Positions 46,764-57,623 are shown, counted from the stretch's first letter. The stretch: 64,000 bases of DNA from Caballeronia fortuita (GCF_001544835.2 NZ_FCNX02000008.1:186001-250000); one strand, 5' to 3'. The notes: generated by a model not told the origin, from the letters alone. Translations and numbers: made by a program.

Positions 46764-48224
46764 ATGCAAAGCGACTCGAACTTCACCTTCGTACTCTTCG
46801 GCGGCACCGGCGACCTCTCCATGCGCAAGATTCTTCCCGCGCTTTTCGAGGCACATCGCGCGGGCATGCTTCATCCGGCCGGCCGGATCGTCACGGTCGC
46901 GCGGGAAACCATGCAGCAGCCGGAATACCGCGCGTGGGTCGAGGATCACGTAAAGCCGCACGTCTCGAAGACGGGCGTCGACGAAGCGGCGTGGCGCAGC
47001 TTCCTCGAACGCTTCGAGTACGTCGGACTCGACCTGGGCCGTCCGGAAGATTTCGTCCTGCTGCGCGATGTCCTCACGCAGTTCGACGGCACGCGCGTCT
47101 TCTACCTCGCGACCGGCCCGTCGCTCTTCGTGCCGATCTGCCGCGCGCTGGCCGATGTCGGGCTGAACCAGAACGCGCGCATCGTGCTGGAAAAGCCGCT
47201 CGGCTACGACCTGAAGTCGTCGAACGCGATCAACGACGCCGTCGGCGAGATCTTTCAGGAAGAGCAGATCTATCGGATCGATCACTATCTGGGCAAGGAG
47301 CCGGTGCAGAACCTGCTCGCGCTGCGCTTCGGCAATGCGCTCTTCGAACCGCTGTGGCGGCGCGAATGGGTCGAGAGCATCCAGATCACGATCGCGGAAG
47401 AATTGGGCGTAGAAGCGCGCGGCGACTTCTACGACAATACGGGCGCGCTGCGCGACATGGTGCAGAACCACCTGCTGCAACTGCTTTCCATCGTGACGAT
47501 GGAGCCGCCGCACTCGATGGACTCCGACTCCGTGCGCGACGAAAAGCTGCGCGTGCTGCGCGCGCTCAAACCCGTCGACGAGCGCGATATAAGCCGCGTC
47601 GCCGTGCGCGGGCAATATCATGCGGGCGTGATTCGCGGCGCGTCGGTGCCGGCGTATGCCACCGAGCCGGGCGTGCGGCCGGACAGTTCGACGGAAACCT
47701 TCGTCGCGCTAAAGGTGGAGATCGAGAACTGGCGCTGGGCGGGCGTGCCGTTCTTCCTGCGCACGGGCAAGCGGCTCGCGGATCGCATCGCGGAGATCGT
47801 CGTCAACTTTCGCGCGGTGCCGCATTCGGCGCTCGGGGCGAACGCGTTGCGCGCGGGTTCGAACCGCCTCGTGATCCGCTTGCAGCCCAACGAGTCGATC
47901 CGTCTCTACTGCCTCGCGAAGCAGCCGGGCGAGGGCATGAATCTCGCGAGCGTGCATCTGGATCTCGCGTTCGATCAGTTCTTCAAGGAAGGGCAGATGG
48001 AGGCGTACCAGCGGCTTCTGCTCGATGTGATTCGCGGCCGCCTCGCGCTTTTCGTGCGGCGCGACGAGCAGGAAGCGGCGTGGCGCTGGGTCGAGCCGAT
48101 CCTGAACGCGTGGGCATCGGCGACGAGCAAGCCGAAGCCGTATGCGGCGGGCACGTGGGGACCGGCGGCGTCGAGCGCGATGCTGGCGCAGGCGGGCACG
48201 TGCTGGCTCGAAGAAGAGAATTGA
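46764..48224 (+). CDS. zwf: Glucose-6-phosphate 1-dehydrogenase
   Basis: A 486-residue enzyme that oxidises glucose-6-phosphate to 6-phosphogluconolactone with NAD(P)+. The nucleotide motif GGTGDLSMRK is at residues 12-21. The active-site motif RIDHYLGKEPVQN, containing the catalytic His and Lys, is near residue 170. It is the first gene of zwf-pgl-glk/hexR, all feeding the Entner-Doudoroff route. Control by the HexR-like site upstream is expected. Confidence 0.96.
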   Translation: MQSDSNFTFVLFGGTGDLSMRKILPALFEAHRAGMLHPAGRIVTVARETMQQPEYRAWVEDHVKPHVSKTGVDEAAWRSFLERFEYVGLDLGRPEDFVLLRDVLTQFDGTRVFYLATGPSLFVPICRALADVGLNQNARIVLEKPLGYDLKSSNAINDAVGEIFQEEQIYRIDHYLGKEPVQNLLALRFGNALFEPLWRREWVESIQITIAEELGVEARGDFYDNTGALRDMVQNHLLQLLSIVTMEPPHSMDSDSVRDEKLRVLRALKPVDERDISRVAVRGQYHAGVIRGASVPAYATEPGVRPDSSTETFVALKVEIENWRWAGVPFFLRTGKRLADRIAEIVVNFRAVPHSALGANALRAGSNRLVIRLQPNESIRLYCLAKQPGEGMNLASVHLDLAFDQFFKEGQMEAYQRLLLDVIRGRLALFVRRDEQEAAWRWVEPILNAWASATSKPKPYAAGTWGPAASSAMLAQAGTCWLEEEN

Positions 48225-48351
48225 TGGCGTGACGCCGATGCCGCCCGTCGGATGCGCGCGGCGTCATCGAGATTCAAGAGACCGCTTCGTCAGTCCAACC
48301 GTGGGCGCGAACAGAAAGCGGGTCCATAAACCAGAACAAGCAGGAGGAGCA

Positions 48352-49062
48352 GTGATCGAGCTTCATACTTTCGACGATCCGCGCGCCCATTCGAACGCGC
48401 TGGCAAAGGCCGTGAGCGACGCGCTGAAAGCGTCCCTCGCGGCGCGAGGCGCGGCGTCGGCCGATGCCGCGGGACAAACCGCTCACGCGACACTCGCGGT
48501 GTCGGGCGGCACGAGCCCCAAGCCGTTCCTGCAGACGCTCTCGCATGAGCCGCTCGACTGGGCGCATATCGACGTGACCCTCGTCGACGACCGCTGGGTG
48601 CCTGAAACCGATTCCGCGAGCAATGCGCAGCTCGTGCGCGACACGCTCTTGCAGAACGCGGCGGCGTCGGCGTACTTTCTGCCGCTCGTCGATACGGGCA
48701 AGCCGCTGGAAACGCACATCGACGAACTGAACGCCGATGCGCGCCGCCGCCTGCCGGACGTCGCCGTGCTCGGCATGGGCGAGGACGGCCACACGGCCTC
48801 GATCTTCGCCGATGCGCCCGAATGGGACGTCGCCATCTCCACGCCGGCGCGCTTCATCTCCGTGCATCCGGGCGCGGCGCCGCACGCGCGCGTGAGCCTG
48901 TCGATGTCGGCGCTGAAGCAGATCGGGCAGCTCTATCTCTTCATCGCCGGGCAGAAGAAGCTCGACGTACTGAACGCGGCGCTCGCCGCGCCGCAAAAGA
49001 ACGCCATCTCGACGTTGGCCCACGCTGAAGGAGTGAAGCTCGATGTCTACTGGTGTGCATAA
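48352..49062 (+). CDS. pgl: 6-phosphogluconolactonase
   Basis: A 236-residue hydrolase of the NagB-like fold that opens 6-phosphogluconolactone. [33 protein letters not shown] and [15 protein letters not shown] are diagnostic. The start is the GTG at 48352, with AGGAGGAGC immediately upstream as a very strong Shine-Dalgarno. It is 127 nt after zwf and its 3' end overlaps the glk fusion by 20 nt. Confidence 0.93.
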   Translation: MIELHTFDDPRAHSNALAKAVSDALKASLAARGAASADAAGQTAHATLAVSGGTSPKPFLQTLSHEPLDWAHIDVTLVDDRWVPETDSASNAQLVRDTLLQNAAASAYFLPLVDTGKPLETHIDELNADARRRLPDVAVLGMGEDGHTASIFADAPEWDVAISTPARFISVHPGAAPHARVSLSMSALKQIGQLYLFIAGQKKLDVLNAALAAPQKNAISTLAHAEGVKLDVYWCA

Positions 49063-50953
49063 GACAGCGACTCAGCACGCCGACGGACCGCGGCTTCTGG
49101 CTGACATCGGCGGCACGAACGCGCGTTTCGCGCTGGAGACGGCGCCCGGCGAGATCGGGCAAATCCGCGTGTATCCGGGCGCCGATTACCCCGGCATTGC
49201 GGAAGTGATGCAGCAGTATTTGCTGGACACGAAGGTCGGGCGCGTCAATCACGCAGCAATTGCGATCGCGAATCCGGTCGACGGCGATCACGTGAAGATG
49301 ACCAATCACGACTGGAGCTTTTCGATCGAAGCGACGCGCCGCGCGCTCGGCTTCGACACGCTGCTGGTCGTGAACGACTTTACCGCGCTCGCAATGGCGC
49401 TGCCGGGCCTCACCGACGCGCAGCGCGAGCAGGTCGGCGGCGGCTCGCGCCGGCAGAACAGCGTGATCGGCCTGCTCGGTCCGGGCACGGGCTTGGGCGT
49501 TTCCGGCCTGATTCCGGCGGACGACCGCTGGATCGCGCTCGGCAGCGAAGGCGGCCACGCGACTTTCTCGCCGTTCGACGAACGCGAGGATCTCGTGATG
49601 CGTTATGCGCGCCGCAAGTTTCCGCACGTTTCGTTCGAGCGCGTGTGTGCGGGGCAGGGACTGGAACTGATCTACCGCGCGCTGGCTGAACGCGACAACG
49701 TGACGGTCGCGGAAACCTTCAGCGCCGCGGACGTCACGACGCGCGCGTTGCAAGGCGAGCCGCTCGCGCTCGAAACGGTGAACTGCTTCTGCGCGATTCT
49801 CGGCACGTTTTCGGGCAACATCGCGGTGACGCTCGGCGCGCTGGGCGGCATCTATATCGGCGGCGGCATCGTGCTGAAGCTGGGCGAGCTCTTTCACAAG
49901 TCGCCGTTTCGCGAGCGTTTCGAGGCGAAAGGGCGTTTCCAGCAATATCTGTCGGGCATTCCCACGTACCTCATCACGGCGGAATATCCGGCGTTTCTCG
50001 GCGTCTCGGCGATTCTCTCGGAGCAGTTGTCGAACCGGGCGAACAGCGGTTCGTCGGCGGTATTCGAACGCATCCGCCAGATGCGCGATGCCCTCACGCC
50101 CGCCGAACGCCGCGTCGCCGATCTCGCGCTCAACCATCCGCGCTCGATCATCAACGATCCGATCATCGACATCGCGCGCAAGGCCGACGTGAGCCAGCCG
50201 ACCGTGATCCGCTTCTGCCGCTCGCTCGGCTGCCAGGGGTTGTCGGACTTCAAGCTGAAGCTCGCGACGGGTCTGACCGGCACGATTCCAGTGAGCCACA
50301 GCCAGGTGCATCTCGGCGATACGGCCACCGATTTCGGCGCGAAGGTGCTCGACAACACCGTGTCGGCGATCCTGCAGCTGCGCGAGCATCTGAACTTCGA
50401 GAACGTCGAGCGCGCGATCGATATCCTCAACGGCGCGCGGCGCATCGAGTTCTACGGGCTCGGGAATTCGAACATCGTCGCGCAGGACGCGCACTACAAG
50501 TTCTTCCGCTTCGGCATTCCGACCATCGCGTACGGCGACCTGTACATGCAGGCGGCGTCTGCCGCGCTGCTGGGCAAGGGCGATGTGATCGTGGCAGTGT
50601 CGAAGTCAGGCAGGGCGCCCGAGCTTTTGCGCGTGCTCGAAGTAGCGATGCAGCAGGGCGCGACGGTCATCGCGATCACGTCGAGCAATACGCCGCTCGC
50701 CAAGCGCGCGACGGTCGCGCTGGAGACGGATCACATCGAGATTCGCGAGTCGCAGCTTTCGATGATCTCGCGCATCCTGCATCTCGTGATCATCGACATC
50801 CTGGCGGTCGGCGTAGCGATTCGCCGCGCCGCGCCGAAGCCGGGCGCGAAGATCAGCGAGACGGTCGCGAAGGCGCGTCAATCGAGCGACGATGACGCCG
50901 CCGCCGTGCTCGACTGGCTGAGCCACGGCGCATCGGGGATGGCGCGCGACTGA
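49043..50953 (+). CDS. glk: Glucokinase fused to HexR-type (RpiR family) regulator
   Basis: A 636-residue fusion. Residues 1 to about 333 are an E. coli-type glucokinase ([16 protein letters not shown]/phosphate motif, [21 protein letters not shown]). From about residue 336 an RpiR-type helix-turn-helix domain follows ([30 protein letters not shown]), then a SIS sugar-phosphate-binding domain ([30 protein letters not shown]). The same protein can thus phosphorylate glucose and sense a downstream sugar phosphate to control transcription. The fusion is a known Burkholderia feature. The ATG lies inside pgl with GAAGGAG about 9 nt upstream. Confidence 0.94.
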   Translation: MSTGVHKTATQHADGPRLLADIGGTNARFALETAPGEIGQIRVYPGADYPGIAEVMQQYLLDTKVGRVNHAAIAIANPVDGDHVKMTNHDWSFSIEATRRALGFDTLLVVNDFTALAMALPGLTDAQREQVGGGSRRQNSVIGLLGPGTGLGVSGLIPADDRWIALGSEGGHATFSPFDEREDLVMRYARRKFPHVSFERVCAGQGLELIYRALAERDNVTVAETFSAADVTTRALQGEPLALETVNCFCAILGTFSGNIAVTLGALGGIYIGGGIVLKLGELFHKSPFRERFEAKGRFQQYLSGIPTYLITAEYPAFLGVSAILSEQLSNRANSGSSAVFERIRQMRDALTPAERRVADLALNHPRSIINDPIIDIARKADVSQPTVIRFCRSLGCQGLSDFKLKLATGLTGTIPVSHSQVHLGDTATDFGAKVLDNTVSAILQLREHLNFENVERAIDILNGARRIEFYGLGNSNIVAQDAHYKFFRFGIPTIAYGDLYMQAASAALLGKGDVIVAVSKSGRAPELLRVLEVAMQQGATVIAITSSNTPLAKRATVALETDHIEIRESQLSMISRILHLVIIDILAVGVAIRRAAPKPGAKISETVAKARQSSDDDAAAVLDWLSHGASGMARD

Positions 50954-50975
50954 AGCGCGATTTATGCGCAAGAAA

Positions 50976-51007
50976 AAAGGGCCGCCGATGCGAATCGGCG
51001 GCCCTTT
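50976..51007. terminator. Bidirectional terminator between glk/hexR and porin
   Basis: A perfect 14-bp stem AAAGGGCCGCCGAT / ATCGGCGGCCCTTT with loop GCGA, preceded by an A-run and followed by TGCTTTG. It serves both convergent genes. Confidence 0.85.
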
Positions 51008-51050
51008 GCTTTGCGTTTGCGCAGCGAACCGGCTTGGAGCAGCCGGCGCG

Positions 51051-52166
51051 TCAGAACGAGTGCTGGATGCCCGCGTACACGCCCGACTGACTATGCCCGG
51101 CGAGCGGGTTGTCCGTCGCCGCCGACGTGCCGTAGTTGTTGGCGTTCAGCCCGTAGTTCGCGGTCTTGCTGTTTTGCACCGTCGCGATTTGCAGATCGAA
51201 CAGCGTGCGCTTGGAGATGTTGTACGAACCGCCGACCGTGTAGATGGTCGCGTTACCCGCGCCGTTGTTGCCGTTCACGTGATACACCGCGCCGATCAGC
51301 GCCGCCGCCGGCGTGGCCTGCCACGTCACGCCGCCCCATTCGTGATCGAGTGTGCTCGGCTGGCCGGGCAGCAGGTTCGTCATGCCCGAGGTGCGGATCG
51401 CCTGATAACCGCCTTGCAGCTTGAACTGGCCGAGAAAGACGTTCAGCATCGCCGTGTACTCGCGCGAGTAGGCGTACGCGCCGTTGCTCGTGCTGTAATC
51501 GCCGCCGAGCGTGCCGTTCGCCGGATTGCGGATCTCGTCGTACAGGCCGCGAATTTGGAAGAGCGGCGCGGTGTAGGTGATCTGCGCGCCTGCTTCGCGG
51601 CCTTGCGCCGTCGTGCCGTTACCGTTCCAGCTCGTTGCATTGGAAAGCGCGTACTGGCCGTAGAAGTCGAAGCCCGCGACCTTCGGCGATTGATACGACA
51701 CGTTGTTGCTCGACTGCGGCCAGTTGCGGCCGCGCACCAGCGACGCCGACGACCAGTTCGACTGACCGAACGGATCGAAGTCCCACACGCCGTTCGAGAT
51801 GAAAAGCTCGCGGCCCAGCAAAAGCGTACCGAACTGGTTGTTGGCGATACCGACCGTCGCCCAGCGATTGAAAAGACCGCCGCCGCCCGGGCCTTGGCCG
51901 TTCATCGTGTTGAAGCTGCCTTCGAGCTGGAACACCGCGCGGTTGCCACCGCCCAGATCCTCGGCGCCCTTCATGCCCCAGAGGCTCGTGCCCCAGTCGC
52001 CGCTCTCGGCGCGGAAGCGATGCGTGCTGCCGCCCGCGCCGTCCGGCACGCCATTCATGTATTCGAGCCCCGCGTCCAGGCGGCCATAGAGCGTCACGCT
52101 GCTCTGAGCATGCGCAACTGCGCTGAACGCCAATAGTGCTGCCGACGCGAGCAAAGCCTTCTTCAT
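51051..52166 (-). CDS. Gram-negative porin (first tandem copy)
   Basis: A 371-residue outer-membrane trimeric porin of the Burkholderia/Neisseria type. It has a signal peptide MKKALLASAALLAFSAVAHAQ, an SSVTLYGRLDAGLEY first strand, GNRAVFQLEGSF, and a C-terminal aromatic residue in IQHSF that fits outer-membrane assembly signals. I chose the second ATG of an ATGATG pair (52166) because GGAGGGG is then 5 nt away. It is about 90 percent identical by eye to the next porin. Placement beside the glucose module suggests sugar entry, but this is inference. Confidence 0.93.
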   Translation of the reverse strand: MKKALLASAALLAFSAVAHAQSSVTLYGRLDAGLEYMNGVPDGAGGSTHRFRAESGDWGTSLWGMKGAEDLGGGNRAVFQLEGSFNTMNGQGPGGGGLFNRWATVGIANNQFGTLLLGRELFISNGVWDFDPFGQSNWSSASLVRGRNWPQSSNNVSYQSPKVAGFDFYGQYALSNATSWNGNGTTAQGREAGAQITYTAPLFQIRGLYDEIRNPANGTLGGDYSTSNGAYAYSREYTAMLNVFLGQFKLQGGYQAIRTSGMTNLLPGQPSTLDHEWGGVTWQATPAAALIGAVYHVNGNNGAGNATIYTVGGSYNISKRTLFDLQIATVQNSKTANYGLNANNYGTSAATDNPLAGHSQSGVYAGIQHSF

Positions 52167-52318
52167 CATCCCCTCCAAAACCTGTCAAAAGATTGAACCT
52201 GCGGTTGCTGCCGGATTCGATGCAGGCGCATCGAACCGAACACGGATATCGAGGACGATCGCGCGCATGCGCCGACACCGCGCCGAGCCGCGTCGTTCCT
52301 CGGTTTTTTGGAGGATTG

Positions 52319-52336
52319 TGAAGTACAGCTACTTGA
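52319..52336. promoter_or_regulatory. Inverted repeat upstream of porin 1
   Basis: AAGTA-CAGC-TACTT (52321-52334) lies about 155 nt upstream of the porin 1 start. The same element, with different spacer bases, occurs at the equivalent place before porin 2, so it is probably a shared operator. Its half site resembles part of the HexR-like palindrome. Confidence 0.4.
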
Positions 52337-52456
52337 TTTGATGCGCCGTTTTGTAGTTTTGATTGCCGATCTGACAAATGTCGTGGATGAGTCGATCGAT
52401 CATCGGATGGACGTTCGTCATGCGAAGCATCGGCGGTGGAGATTGCGCGCGCTCAA

Positions 52457-52494
52457 ATAAAAAACGGTGCGATACCCTTTCGGGCACCGCACCG
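52457..52494 (-). terminator. Terminator of porin 2
   Basis: An interrupted stem (CGGTGCG at 52465-52471 with CGCACCG at 52488-52494, inner CCC/GGG pairing) is followed on the minus strand by TTTTTTATTTG. It lies 64 nt after the porin 2 stop. Confidence 0.7.
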
Positions 52495-52558
52495 ATACGC
52501 GCCTCTCGCAGCAGCGTGAAAACCTTCTAATACAAGACTCTTCGGTCAGACTCGCCGT

Positions 52559-53707
52559 TTAGAACGAGTGCTGGATGCCTGCGTACACGCCCGTCTGGCT
52601 GTGGCCGGGGAACGGGTTGTCCGTCGAAGCAGCCGAGCCGTAGTTGTTGGCGTTCAGGCCGTAGTTCGCGCTCTTGCTGTTCTGAACCGTCGCGACCTGC
52701 AGATCGAGCAGGGTGCGCTTCGACAGGTTGTACGAGCCGCCGACCGTGTAGATGGTCGCGTTACCCGCGCCGTTGTTGCCGTTCACGTGGTAGACCGCGG
52801 CGATCAGCGCTGCCGCCGGCGTCGCTTGCCACGTCACGCCGCCCCATTCGTGATCGAGCGTCGTCGGCTGGCCGGGCAACTGGCCCGTCATGCCGGAGCT
52901 GCGGATCGCCTGGTAAGCGCCCTGAACCTTGAACTGGCCGAGGAATACGTTGAACATCGCCGTGTACTCGCGCGAGTACGCGTACACGCCGTTGCCGCCC
53001 GAGCCGCCGTCGATCGGGTTGTACGCGCCGCCGAGCGTGCCGTTTGCCGGATTGCGGATTTCGTCGTACATACCGCGAATCTGGAAGAGCGGCGTCGTGT
53101 AGGTGATGTACGCACCGGCTTCGCGGCCTTGCGGCGTCGTGCCGTTACCGTTCCAGTTCGTCGCGTTGGAGAGCGAGTACTGACCGTAGAAGTCGAGGCC
53201 CGCGAACTTCGGCGACTGGTACGAAATGTTGTTGCTAGATTGCGGCCAGTTGCGGCCACGCACCAGCGACGCCGACGACCAGTTCGACTGGCCGAACGGA
53301 TCGAAGTCCCACACGCCGTTCGCGATGAAGAGCTCACGACCCAGCAACAGCGTACCGAACTGGTTGTTCGCGATACCGACCGTCGCCCAGCGATTGAAGA
53401 GACCGCCGCCGCCCGGGCCCTGGCCCGTCATGGTGTTGAAGCTGCCTTCCAACTGGAACACGGCGCGATAGCCGCCGCCCAGATCTTCGACGCCCTTCAT
53501 ACCCCACAAGCTCGTGCCCCAGTCGCCGCTTTCCGCCTTGAAGCGGTGCGACGAGCCGGTGGCGGGCGCGCCGGCCGGACCGGTCGGCACACCGTTCATG
53601 TATTCGAGCCCCGCGTCCAGGCGGCCATACAGCGTCACGCTGCTCTGAGCGTGCGCGACCGCGCTGAACGTCAGCAGTGCTGCCGACGCGAGCAAAGCTT
53701 TCTTCAT
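52559..53707 (-). CDS. Gram-negative porin (second tandem copy)
   Basis: A 382-residue outer-membrane porin nearly identical to its left neighbour. It has the same signal peptide (MKKALLASAALLTFSAVAHAQ), strands and IQHSF end. The visible differences are a short insert near residue 48 (PTGPAGAPATGS), where the neighbour has PDGAGGST, and a Gly/Ser-rich loop insert (NPIDGGSGGNG) near residue 245. Such loop changes are where porins face the outside and meet phages or antibodies. The second ATG of ATGATG is chosen, with GGAGGAG upstream. Confidence 0.93.
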   Translation of the reverse strand: MKKALLASAALLTFSAVAHAQSSVTLYGRLDAGLEYMNGVPTGPAGAPATGSSHRFKAESGDWGTSLWGMKGVEDLGGGYRAVFQLEGSFNTMTGQGPGGGGLFNRWATVGIANNQFGTLLLGRELFIANGVWDFDPFGQSNWSSASLVRGRNWPQSSNNISYQSPKFAGLDFYGQYSLSNATNWNGNGTTPQGREAGAYITYTTPLFQIRGMYDEIRNPANGTLGGAYNPIDGGSGGNGVYAYSREYTAMFNVFLGQFKVQGAYQAIRSSGMTGQLPGQPTTLDHEWGGVTWQATPAAALIAAVYHVNGNNGAGNATIYTVGGSYNLSKRTLLDLQVATVQNSKSANYGLNANNYGSAASTDNPFPGHSQTGVYAGIQHSF

Positions 53708-54199
53708 CATCTCCTCCAACCCTGTCAAGAAATAGAACCCAAGTGCTGCTGTGTGGTTCGATGCGAGCGCACCCAACCGAAAATTGTTTTTCAGAGGAAG
53801 GACACGCGCGGGCTGTGGTGCTAGTGACGATTCGCGCGTCGTGGGCACGAACCTGACGCCGACCCGTCGATCGGTGCCGTTCCTCAGTTTCTTTTGGACT
53901 TTTGAAGTAAAACTACTTTTTGCGTGATTCGTTTTGGTACTTTGGTTACCAATTTAACAAAATACGTTATAACCGCCAAAGAAAATTGACGTTCGGCGAG
54001 GGTCTGTGTCAAAAACGCAATGCCCGCTTGCCGGACACATTACCCACAGGATGGGAAATACCCCGCAAAGCCTTATGCCGTCAGGGCTTCAGCGTCATGT
54101 AAGTTTCGGGGTCAGGTTTGTCGCCTATTGACGTGCACGCGTCGCGGCGCTAGGTCGGGGCGGAGCGCGAAAGAGCTTGATACTCGCGCGCCCGGACGT
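53708..54199. other. Promoter region of porin 2
   Basis: About 490 nt with no convincing gene. It contains the AAGTA-N4-TACTT repeat at 53905-53918 and, 16 nt further upstream of porin 2, a TTGGTA-N7-TACCAA repeat (53935-53953). The rest shows nothing that I can interpret. Confidence 0.45.
53903..53919. promoter_or_regulatory. Inverted repeat upstream of porin 2
   Basis: AAGTA-AAAC-TACTT (53905-53918) occupies the position matching the repeat before porin 1. The flanking TTCCTC...GAAGTA context is also conserved between the two, which shows that the duplication included the control region. Confidence 0.4.
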
Positions 54200-54228
54200 A
54201 AAAAAAGCGTCTCATGGACGCTTTTTTT
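54200..54228 (-). terminator. Terminator of the hisQMP-type operon
   Basis: A 12-bp stem AAAAAAAGCGTC / GACGCTTTTTTT with loop TCATG, 32 nt beyond the stop of the ATP-binding subunit gene. The A and T runs allow function in both directions. Confidence 0.85.
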
Positions 54229-54259
54229 GGAGTGGAAGGTTGCTTCGGGCAGCGGTCAG

Positions 54260-55039
<780 letters not shown>

Positions 55040-55064
55040 GAACGGTCCTTGAGCGGCGATGTGC

Positions 55065-55778
55065 TTATTTGCCTTGCGGCCGCAAATAAGCGAGCCAGCG
55101 ATGCTCGGCGCGGCGGAACAGCCACACGAGCGCGAACGAGATGCAGAGATAGAGCAGGGCGGCGATGCCGAATGCCTCGAACGACTGATACGTCGCCGAG
55201 TTGACGTCGCGCGCGATCTTGAGGATGTCGGGCACCGTGGCCGTGAACGCGACCGTGGTGGCGTGCAGCATCAGGATCACTTCGTTGCTGTAGTAAGGCA
55301 GCGCGCGTCGCAGCGCCGACGGCAGAATCACCCGCCGATACAGCGTGAAACCCGACATGCCGTACGCGCGCGCCGCTTCGATCTCGCCGTAGGGCGTCGC
55401 CTTGATCGCGCCGGCGAAGATTTCGGTGGTGTACGCGCAAGTGTTCAGCGTGAACGCCAGAAGTGTGCAGTTCATGCCGCTGCGGAAGAATTCAGCGAGC
55501 AGCATGTGGTCCCGCACGACCTGCAAACTGTACAGACCTGTATAGCAAAGCAGCAGCTGCACATAGAGCGGCGTGCCGCGAAACACATACGTGTAGAGCC
55601 ACACCGAGCGCGAGAGCAGCTTGTTCTTGGAGACGCGCGCGACCGCGAGCGGCACCGAAAGACAGAAGCCGAGGCCGATGGAAATGACGAGCAGCCACAT
55701 CGTGATCGCAAGACCGGTGATGCGGTAGCCGTCGGTGAAGAGGTAGTTCTTCCAGTATTCCTGGATGATTTCGATCAT
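55065..55778 (-). CDS. hisM: Amino acid ABC transporter permease (HisM type)
   Basis: A 237-residue permease of the His/Glu/Gln family with about five hydrophobic segments and the conserved loop [22 protein letters not shown]. The start [24 protein letters not shown], quoted in part, is typical of HisM. It pairs with the HisQ-like subunit encoded 27 nt upstream. Confidence 0.9.
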   Translation of the reverse strand: MIEIIQEYWKNYLFTDGYRITGLAITMWLLVISIGLGFCLSVPLAVARVSKNKLLSRSVWLYTYVFRGTPLYVQLLLCYTGLYSLQVVRDHMLLAEFFRSGMNCTLLAFTLNTCAYTTEIFAGAIKATPYGEIEAARAYGMSGFTLYRRVILPSALRRALPYYSNEVILMLHATTVAFTATVPDILKIARDVNSATYQSFEAFGIAALLYLCISFALVWLFRRAEHRWLAYLRPQGK

Positions 55779-55805
55779 GATCCCTGCCGCTCTTTGATGG
55801 ACCGA

Positions 55806-56492
55806 TTACAGGTCGGCGCGGCGCACGCCGATGGAATAGCGCCGCTCCAGCCAGATCAGCACGAGGTTCGAGACCGTGGTGATCGCGAGATAGACCGCGC
55901 CCGCGAGAAGCGTGAAGAAGAAGAAACGCAGCGTGCCCTTGCCCGCGTCCTGCGAGGCCTTGACGACATCCGCGAGCCCGATGATCGACACGAGCGCCGT
56001 CGCCTTGACCATCACCTGCCAGTTGTTGCCGATGCCGGGCAGCGCGAACCGCATCATCTGCGGAAACATGATGCGCGCAAAGGTCTGCCACGGCGTCATG
56101 CCGTAAGCCGCACCCGCCTCGAGCTGGCCGCGCGGCACGGAAAGAAACGCGCCGCGAAACGTTTCGGTGAAATACGCGCCGTAGATGAAGCCGAGCACGA
56201 GGATGCCCGCGAGAAACGGATCGATGTCGATCTGATCCCAGCCCACCGCGTCGGTGAAGAGATTCAGCCAGATCTGGATGCTGTAGAAGAGCAGCAACAT
56301 CAGCACGAGGTCGGGTACGCCGCGGATGAGCGTCGTGTAGACGGTGCCGACACCTGATGCCACGCGGTTTTTCGACAGCTTCGCCGCCGCGCCGATCAGG
56401 CCGATCACGAAGGCGAACACGAGCGACAGCACCGCCAGCTTGACGGTCTGCCAGGTGCCCGCGAGGATCAGCGGACCGTAGCCTTGCAACAT
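55806..56492 (-). CDS. hisQ: Amino acid ABC transporter permease (HisQ type)
   Basis: A 228-residue permease with about five hydrophobic segments and the conserved loop QLEAGAAYGMTPWQTFARIMFPQ. It resembles HisQ (start MLQGYGPLILAGTWQTVKLAV). It is first in the operon, with AAGGAAAC as ribosome-binding site. No periplasmic binding-protein gene (HisJ/ArgT type) precedes it; upstream lies a divergent pirin gene. Confidence 0.9.
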   Translation of the reverse strand: MLQGYGPLILAGTWQTVKLAVLSLVFAFVIGLIGAAAKLSKNRVASGVGTVYTTLIRGVPDLVLMLLLFYSIQIWLNLFTDAVGWDQIDIDPFLAGILVLGFIYGAYFTETFRGAFLSVPRGQLEAGAAYGMTPWQTFARIMFPQMMRFALPGIGNNWQVMVKATALVSIIGLADVVKASQDAGKGTLRFFFFTLLAGAVYLAITTVSNLVLIWLERRYSIGVRRADL

Positions 56493-56844
56493 GGTGTTTC
56501 CTTGGTAAGGTGCCCGACGTGCATGGAATGCGACGAGCGCGGCGGTCGGTATTCTAGATGGCCAAAATTGCGAACTGCCGTGCTGCGAACCCTGCCAGCG
56601 TTTTTTGCGCGATTTACGGGCAATTCCCGCCGCGCCGCGCCTTGCCGGCGCCTTTCCGACCGCCGCCGCCCGGAAAAGCGCGGTATTTTACCCGAAGCGG
56701 GCGAGCGCGCGAGCACGAAGCCGGAAGCGTCCGATTACATGCATGAGCGGAACGATGTAGTGCCGCGGCGCGCGTTGTTCCGGCGGGGCATCGCCCTTAC
56801 ATTCTCTCCATCGCAAAACAACGCCTTGGGCGGGAGCAAACATC
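56493..56844. other. Intergenic region between hisQ and pirin genes
   Basis: About 350 nt between divergent genes. It should contain both promoters. An ATTCTA at 56551-56556 could be a minus-strand -10 (TAGAAT), but I see no matching -35. No gene is supported here. Confidence 0.4.
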
Positions 56845-57543
56845 ATGATCGAGATTCGCCGCAGCAACGAACGGGGTCACGCCAACCACGGCTGGCTGGA
56901 CTCGTATCACAGCTTCTCCTTTGCCGATTACTACGATCCCGAGCACATGCACTTCGGCGCGCTGCGCGTGATCAACGAAGACCGCGTGGCGGGCGGGCAG
57001 GGCTTCGGCGCGCACGGTCATCGCGATATGGAAATCGTGAGCTACGTGCTCGACGGCGCGCTCGCGCACCGCGACAGCATGGGCAACGGTTCGACGATCC
57101 GTCCCGGCGATGTCCAGCGCATGAGCGCCGGCACCGGCGTGCGCCACAGCGAATTCAACGGCTCGCCGACCGACACCGCGCATTTCCTGCAGATCTGGAT
57201 CATCCCGGACGCGGCGGGCGGCGCGCCCGGCTACGAGGAAAAGCGTTTCGCCGACGATGAAAAGCGCGGCCGTCTGCGCGTGATCGCGTCGCCCGAAGGC
57301 ACGGACGGCTCGGTGACGATCGGCGCGAATGCGCGCATCTTTGCGGGTCTTTTCAACGGCGACGAGCGCGCCGACTTCGACGTGCCGGCGGGCCGCCGCG
57401 TGTATGTACACGTGGCGCGTGGCGCGGTCACGGTGAACGGCGAGGCGCTCGGAGCGGGCGATGCCGCGAAGCTCGAAGATGTGTCGAAGGTCGTGGTCGA
57501 GAAGGGCGACAACGCGGAAGTCTTGCTGTTCGATCTCGCCTGA
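56845..57543 (+). CDS. Pirin family protein (YhhW-like)
   Basis: A 232-residue bicupin. The N-terminal cupin carries the metal ligands in FGAHGHRDMEIVSYVLDG (His-x-His, Glu) and VRHSEFNGS. YhhW-like members show quercetin 2,3-dioxygenase activity in vitro, but the physiological role is not known. Length fits the short YhhW group. A GGGAGC ribosome site precedes the ATG, and a terminator follows 32 nt after the stop. Confidence 0.9.
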   Translation: MIEIRRSNERGHANHGWLDSYHSFSFADYYDPEHMHFGALRVINEDRVAGGQGFGAHGHRDMEIVSYVLDGALAHRDSMGNGSTIRPGDVQRMSAGTGVRHSEFNGSPTDTAHFLQIWIIPDAAGGAPGYEEKRFADDEKRGRLRVIASPEGTDGSVTIGANARIFAGLFNGDERADFDVPAGRRVYVHVARGAVTVNGEALGAGDAAKLEDVSKVVVEKGDNAEVLLFDLA

Positions 57544-57574
57544 TCGTCGTTCCGATTGCTTTCCGGATGTGATG

Positions 57575-57608
57575 AAGGCCGCGAAGCGCAAGCTCCGCGG
57601 CCTTTTTT
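57575..57608 (+). terminator. Intrinsic terminator of the pirin gene
   Basis: A 9-bp stem AAGGCCGCG / CGCGGCCTT with a short inner helix, followed by TTTTAA. It lies between convergent pirin and Spy-like genes. Confidence 0.8.
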
Positions 57609-57623
57609 AATGCGCCAGATCGA

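Larger units (their letters stand above)
52167..52558. other. Control region of porin 1 and end of porin 2 unit
   Basis: About 390 nt without a gene. It contains the promoter region of the left porin with an AAGTA-N4-TACTT repeat (52321-52334) and the terminator of the right porin (52457-52494). Confidence 0.5.
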
